This document shows, in pieces, positions 60,169-64,000 of a DNA stretch of 64,000 bases. Made by a program: the position numbers and the translations under genes. The DNA comes from Paenibacillus plantiphilus (lineage in GTDB: Bacteria > Bacillota > Bacilli > Paenibacillales > Paenibacillaceae): contig NZ_CAKMMF010000007.1 of NCBI RefSeq assembly GCF_927798095.1, positions 186,001 through 250,000 on the forward strand, in the 5' to 3' direction. The stretch's first letter is position 1, and every line of letters starts with the position of its first letter. The notes beneath the pieces were generated by a model. That model made no database searches. It was given only the letters and a program-made list of their open reading frames with translations, and was not told the origin of the DNA.

Positions 60169-60939
60169 ATGCTGCCTTCCTTATTTATCGCTCATGGTGC
60201 TCCGTCACTGGCAATTGAGAATCATGCGTATACCGACTTTCTGAAGGGGCTTGAAGCTGAACTGCCTAAGCCTAAAGCTATCGTCCTGTTCTCAGCGCAC
60301 TGGGAGAGCAGGGAGCAGCAGGTATCCGGCGCGGAATCGTATGAAACAATCTATGATTTTTCAGGATTTCAACCTGAATTGTATCAGGTCGAATATCCTG
60401 CGTCCGGCGCTCCAGACTTGGCGAAGGAAATTCAATCGTTATTCCAGGAGCACAGTATTCCAACCAAGATCGATACAGATCGAGGGCTGGATCATGGCGC
60501 TTGGGTCGTGCTGCATCTGATGTATCCAACGGCCGACATTCCGGTAATCGCTCTGTCGGTGAATCGTTATCTGTCGAATGAGGAGCAATACCGAATCGGC
60601 ATGGCAATATCCTCGCTTCGTGAACAGGATATTCTGATCATAGGGAGCGGGGGGACCGTTCATAATCTGCGGCGGCTGGATTGGGGCGCTTCCGGCGTCA
60701 ATGAATGGGCGGCGGAATTTGACGGCTGGCTGGATGAGAAGCTGCGAGCATGGGATGTGGAATCGCTGTTCCAGTATGAGCAGCTTGCGCCTTATGCGAG
60801 AGAGGCTGTGCCGACTACGGAGCATTTTATCCCGCTTCTGCTGGTCATGGGATCAGGCGACACGGGCAAGAAAGCAACGCTGCTGCATCGCAGCTATCAA
60901 TTCGGCAGCCTGAGCTTGAGCTGCTGGAGATTCGATTAA
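60169..60939 (+). CDS. class III extradiol dioxygenase, DODA/YgiD type
   Basis: 256 residues. Zinc/iron-dependent aromatic ring-opening dioxygenase family (4,5-DOPA extradiol dioxygenase-like). Seen: MLPSLFIAHGAPSLAIEN (metal His), ALVLFSAHWE-like IVLFSAHWESRE, GLDHGAWVVLHLMYP (His), IIGSGGTVHNLRRLDW and TTEHFIPLLLVMG. Length matches YgiD. The ATG at 60169 follows GGAG by 7 nt; the reading from 60142 falls in the upstream repeats. Physiological substrate in bacteria is unknown; oxidation of catechol-type compounds is expected, which fits hpaB at the right edge of the window only loosely. Confidence 0.92.
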   Translation: MLPSLFIAHGAPSLAIENHAYTDFLKGLEAELPKPKAIVLFSAHWESREQQVSGAESYETIYDFSGFQPELYQVEYPASGAPDLAKEIQSLFQEHSIPTKIDTDRGLDHGAWVVLHLMYPTADIPVIALSVNRYLSNEEQYRIGMAISSLREQDILIIGSGGTVHNLRRLDWGASGVNEWAAEFDGWLDEKLRAWDVESLFQYEQLAPYAREAVPTTEHFIPLLLVMGSGDTGKKATLLHRSYQFGSLSLSCWRFD

Positions 60940-61018
60940 GTTCGGGCGTGGGCTGCCTAAGCTATCGCCATCATCGAACAATTGATTGAGATCATTCAAA
61001 TAGAAGCTCGTAACTCGT

Positions 61019-61062
61019 AACCTCCGATTCCACACAGTTGATGTGGTTTTGGAGGTTTTTTA
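61019..61062 (+). terminator. terminator after the dioxygenase gene
   Basis: AACCTCC / GGAGGTT outer stem with inner CCACA / TGTGG and a T-run. Confidence 0.85.
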
Positions 61063-61219
61063 TTTTATTAAACTGCTCTTCCTTGCACGCGATATATTTG
61101 TCGCAGAGCGGTTGATGCGCATTGATGTCTGCGAGAGCCGTCACTATAATAAGCATATGATTATGTAAACCGACAGTACGGACAGCTTGGAAGATCTAAT
61201 CGAGGAAGGAATGGCGCGG

Positions 61220-62347
61220 ATGAAAATTGTCATTGCACCAGATTCATTCAAGGGCAGTATGTCGGCGAAGAGAGTCGGCGTTGCGATTGATAAAGGGATT
61301 AAACGGGCCTTTCCTGAAATCGCTACCGTGATTATTCCGATGGCTGATGGCGGAGAGGGTACGATGGAATGCCTCATAGACGCAACAGAGGGACGGTTTG
61401 TAAAGGCGACCGTTAAAGACCCGTTAGGCAGGGATATTGAATCAGGCTTTGGCATACTTGGGGACCAAACAACCTGTATCATTGAGATGGCTATGTCCTC
61501 GGGCCTGTATCTCATCGCTCCCCATGAGCGAAATCCGCTAGTTACAACGACATACGGATTCGGTCAGCTGATTATTGCGGCGCTGGATCATGGATGCCGC
61601 AAGTTTATCCTTGGCCTCGGAGGGAGCGCCACGAACGATGGTGGAGCTGGCATGCTGCAGGCGTTAGGGGTCGAGCTGCTGAATCAGGATGGGCAGTCCG
61701 TAGGTTTTGGCGGCGGAGAATTGGATGCCATAGCGGCGATTCGTACGGCTGGGTTGGACCCGCGAATTGCGGAAAGTGAATTTGTGGTTGCTTGTGATGT
61801 GGACAATCCGTTCGTCGGCCCGAGCGGGGCTTCGGCTGTATTCGGCCCGCAGAAAGGCGCGGCGCCTGCGGTGGTTAAACTGCTCGATCGCAGCATGAAT
61901 AATTTCGCCGATGCCATTCAACGTGTACAAGGGGTTGCGATCCATGATATGCCGGGAACAGGTGCGGCAGGCGGGTTATCCGGCGCTATTCTGGCCTTTC
62001 TGAATGGCAAGCTGGAATCCGGGGTATCCATCATTGCGCGGGTTATGGAGCTGGATGCCGCTGTTCAAGATGCCGACCTTGTCATTACAGGCGAGGGCCA
62101 AGCGGACTTCCAAACAGCACGCGGCAAAACCCCCTGCGGAGTCGCGCATGTTGCCCGCCAATATGGTGTCCCTGTCGTTATTTTGACAGGCGCTGTCGGC
62201 ACAGGCATAGATAGCTTGTACGAGCACGGGGTAACGGCGGTTGTTAGCATTGTGAACCGGCCGATGACACTTGAAGAGGCTATGAGCGGAGCGGAGTCGC
62301 TTCTGGAAGAGGCGGCCGAAGGGATCATTCGCATTTATAATCGCTAA
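61220..62347 (+). CDS. glxK: glycerate 2-kinase (GarK/GlxK family)
   Basis: 375 residues. Phosphorylates D-glycerate with ATP to 2-phosphoglycerate in the cytosol. Family features: MKIVIAPDSFKGSMSAKRV, PMADGGEGTMECL, MAMSSGLYLI, ILGLGGSATNDGGAGMLQALGV, VACDVDNPFVGPSGASAVFGPQKGA and ITGEGQADFQTARGKTPCGVA. The ATG at 61220 is 9 nt after AGGAAGGA. Gene stands alone; a repeat array follows. Supports growth on glycerate, glycolate or sugar acids. Confidence 0.95.
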   Translation: MKIVIAPDSFKGSMSAKRVGVAIDKGIKRAFPEIATVIIPMADGGEGTMECLIDATEGRFVKATVKDPLGRDIESGFGILGDQTTCIIEMAMSSGLYLIAPHERNPLVTTTYGFGQLIIAALDHGCRKFILGLGGSATNDGGAGMLQALGVELLNQDGQSVGFGGGELDAIAAIRTAGLDPRIAESEFVVACDVDNPFVGPSGASAVFGPQKGAAPAVVKLLDRSMNNFADAIQRVQGVAIHDMPGTGAAGGLSGAILAFLNGKLESGVSIIARVMELDAAVQDADLVITGEGQADFQTARGKTPCGVAHVARQYGVPVVILTGAVGTGIDSLYEHGVTAVVSIVNRPMTLEEAMSGAESLLEEAAEGIIRIYNR

Positions 62348-62350
62348 GAT

Positions 62351-62806
62351 TAACGCGCGGATGAAAGCGGCGACGAAAGAGTCTGAAAGCGGACAAAACC
62401 GTCTTACAGCGAGTCGAAAGGAGCCGGAGAGGCCTGTAAGCCTGAAAAATCGCTTTACAGCTCCAACGCGCGGATGAAAGTGGCGACGAAAGAGTCTGAA
62501 AGCGGACAAAACCGTCTTACAGCGAGTCGAAAGGAGCCGGAGAGGCCTGTAAGCCTGAAAAATCGCTTTACAGCTCCAGCCGGCGGATGAAAGTGGCACC
62601 GAAAGAGTCTGAAAGCGGACAAAACCGTCTTACAGCGCGGCGAAAGGAGCCCGAGCGGCCTGTAAGCCTGAAAAATCGCTTTACAGCTCCAACGCGCGGA
62701 TGAAAGTAGCGACGAAAGAGTCTGAAAGCGGACAAAACCGCCTTACAGCGCGGCGAAAGGAGCCGGAGAGGCCTGTAAGCCTGAAAAATCGCCTTACAAC
62801 CTCGAC
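62351..62806. repeat. 113-bp tandem repeat array 3 (four units)
   Basis: Units start at 62351, 62465, 62578 and 62691 (period 113-114 bp). Each contains GCGGACAAAACCGTCTTACAG, then CTGTAAGCCTGAAAAATCG and CTTTACAGCTCC, whose CTGTAA/TTACAG arms can pair. Same family as arrays 1 and 2. It lies between glxK and the convergent TetR gene. Confidence 0.93.
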
Positions 62807-62851
62807 GAGCCGTTGAAAATGGGTAAAGGCCTATGGAGGCGATAAGCGGAG

Positions 62852-62882
62852 AGCCCCGACCTCCCCCTTTTATTGCGGGGCT
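62852..62882. terminator. hairpin between array 3 and the TetR gene
   Basis: AGCCCCG / CGGGGCT, 17-nt loop containing CCCCCTTTTATT. It may terminate the TetR transcript (minus strand) although the T-run lies in the loop; weak case. Confidence 0.4.
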
Positions 62883-62958
62883 GGGCGAAGCTTAGACGGC
62901 TTTCCCGGAAGCTTGTCGTGAGTCGGCTCTCCCTCCTGCACCTATGTGCGGGCGCTTG

Positions 62959-63564
62959 TCACCTCTTTTCCGCAGCTCCCATGGCGTTGTAGATGCCGAG
63001 CAGCGACAGACGGGTGAGCTGGAGTGCCATATGATGGGGAGAATAGATCATCTGTTGGGCGAGCCATTTAGTAATAATGCCTTGAATGGAGAAGCTGATA
63101 TAATCCAGCAAAATATCGAGCGGAATGAGCAGCTTTTGCTCCTTGCTTATATTGGAGATGCGGGTATAGAAGCTCTCGCGGATCGTCCCTGCCATTTGGT
63201 CGGCAAAAGGGGAGTCTGCCAGCCTGCCCAGAATGACACTGTAGAACAGCTTGTTGTCTGCAAGATGCTCGAACAGCGCGACATAATAAGGATCGAGCGT
63301 ATCAAAGTCGGGCTGGTAAGGCATTGTCTGCTCACGGGCCAGCCGGGCCAGTGCCGCCAGCTTTTCATTCGTTATTTTGCTAAGCAGATCATCCTTGTCC
63401 TCGTAATGCGCATAGAACGTTGAACGGTTCACGTTGGCGCGATCGGTAATGTCCTTAATAATGATGTCCCCGACTTCCTTCTCCTGACACAATGACAGAA
63501 AAGCATCGATTATCATCCCCTGCGTGCGGCGAACACGGCGGTCCACCGCTTGACCGTCTATCAT
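62959..63564 (-). CDS. TetR/AcrR-family transcriptional regulator
   Basis: 201 residues. N-terminal HTH: RRVRRTQGMIIDAFLSLCQEKEVGDIIIKDITDRANVNRSTFYAHYEDKDDLLSKI. The C-terminal half (FEHLADNKLFYSVILGR, YISFSIQGIITKWLAQQM) is of the DhaS/TetR_C type. TAGGAGGT is 8 nt before the ATG. It is divergent from the hpaB-like gene 324 bp away and an imperfect palindrome lies just upstream of its start. Confidence 0.93.
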   Translation of the reverse strand: MIDGQAVDRRVRRTQGMIIDAFLSLCQEKEVGDIIIKDITDRANVNRSTFYAHYEDKDDLLSKITNEKLAALARLAREQTMPYQPDFDTLDPYYVALFEHLADNKLFYSVILGRLADSPFADQMAGTIRESFYTRISNISKEQKLLIPLDILLDYISFSIQGIITKWLAQQMIYSPHHMALQLTRLSLLGIYNAMGAAEKR

Positions 63565-63591
63565 TAGCCATAACCTCCTACCTCATAAAAC

Positions 63592-63614
63592 CAACACATT
63601 CGCGAACGATGTTG
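63592..63614. promoter_or_regulatory. imperfect palindrome upstream of the TetR gene
   Basis: CAACA...TCGCGA...TGTTG, about 28 bp before the TetR ATG. Position and shape fit an autorepressor operator. The rest of the 63565-63888 gap is AT-rich with no gene. Confidence 0.5.
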
Positions 63615-63888
63615 ATTATCCGATAAATGAAAAATGATGAAAAACTCCTTCAATCTGCTGTGCCAAGGGGCATCCCAGCAATTCCTCTCCTAATTCTCAC
63701 CCCACATATAAAACTGCAGCGTAGGATTATTGTGAAGTTAAACGATAAATACGGCGATCTATGTTGGATAACCATCACATACAAGGAAACTGATTGTTGT
63801 ATAACAGGAATTATTAGCTATCATAGTAAATAAATCTGATAAAATCAATCGGAATATTTGGTTTTATTGCTGGAGGAGGGATAGACGA

Positions 63889-64000
63889 GTGAGGGGCGAT
63901 CAATTTCTCCGCAGCTTGAATGATGGACGCAATGTATGGCTGGAGGGGAAAAGAGTGGAGAGCATCCCTGACCATCCGGCGTTCAAGGGGACTCTGACGA
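63889..64000 (+). CDS. hpaB: 4-hydroxyphenylacetate 3-monooxygenase oxygenase component, N-terminus only
   Basis: Starts at GTG 63889, 8 nt after GGAGGAGGG, and runs off the window after 37 codons: VRGDQFLRSLNDGRNVWLEGKRVESIPDHPAFKGTLT. The pattern SLNDGRxVWLEGxRVxxxxxHPAFKG is the typical start of HpaB/PvcC-type FADH2-dependent aromatic hydroxylases. Which substrate it hydroxylates (4-hydroxyphenylacetate, 4-hydroxybenzoate, chlorophenols) cannot be told from this part. It is divergent from a TetR gene that may control it. Confidence 0.8.
   Translation, partial: MRGDQFLRSLNDGRNVWLEGKRVESIPDHPAFKGTLT

Noticed and set aside
63627-63833. 68-codon frame between the TetR and hpaB genes
   Set aside because: AT-rich, no ribosome binding site, lies in a region expected to hold two promoters.

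Overview
The window looks like chromosomal DNA of a spore-forming, Gram-positive Paenibacillus-type Firmicute. GC is moderate, nearly every gene has a strong AGGAGG-type Shine-Dalgarno, TTG and GTG starts are frequent, and the gene families are typical of Paenibacillus (collagen-like surface protein, GH65 maltose phosphorylase, CBM-bearing secreted proteins, NarL-type two-component pairs). I saw no rRNA, tRNA, CRISPR array, prophage or transposase. The first gene is cut at its 5' end and the last (hpaB-like) at its 3' end.

Layout. 0-7 kb: a partial exported-type protein, fbaA, an Rrf2 regulator with an azoreductase, a VOC protein, an epimerase and yjdM, and a collagen-like protein almost free of proline. 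7-14 kb: an eight-part operon with a clear promoter and a leader attenuator. It encodes a sulfonate/taurine-type ABC importer (ATPase, two permeases, lipoprotein), an AprA-like flavoprotein, a two-cluster ferredoxin and an MFS exporter. 14-20 kb: GIY-YIG protein, RlmN-family methylase, phosphoesterase/GNAT pair, LysR and a chemoreceptor. 20-31 kb: maltose phosphorylase plus beta-phosphoglucomutase under a LacI-type operator, a two-component system, and two near-identical tandem genes for secreted proteins (CBM21-CBM21-RCC1 propeller-Fn3-CBM25) with matching upstream palindromes. Together these suggest a starch/maltodextrin-oriented region.

33.8-42.7 kb is the most unusual part. A class I HMG-CoA reductase is fused to an APH-fold kinase. 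Across a repeat array lies an operon for a PEP-synthase/rifampin-phosphotransferase-like enzyme, a UbiA prenyltransferase and a CDP-archaeol-synthase-like cytidylyltransferase. Divergent from that operon is a CDP-alcohol phosphatidyltransferase. By family these enzymes line up as an isoprenoid phospholipid (archaeal-lipid-like) pathway.

42.7-64 kb: LysR/ilvE, Nudix, SDRs, a three-gene ABC-2 exporter followed by its two-component system, a small redox/hydrolase operon with a truncated DJ-1/PfpI gene, a large GDYXXLXY membrane protein, aldo/keto reductase, XRE-cupin regulator, DoxX, a DODA-type dioxygenase, glycerate kinase, and a TetR regulator divergent from hpaB.

Three intergenic regions (37, 45 and 62.5 kb) carry tandem arrays with the same 113-bp period and a shared hairpin motif, so they are one repeat family. 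Gene remnants are visible at 25.4 kb (ilvE 3' end) and 53.3 kb (DJ-1/PfpI 5' end). All family assignments were made by reading motifs, without database searches.
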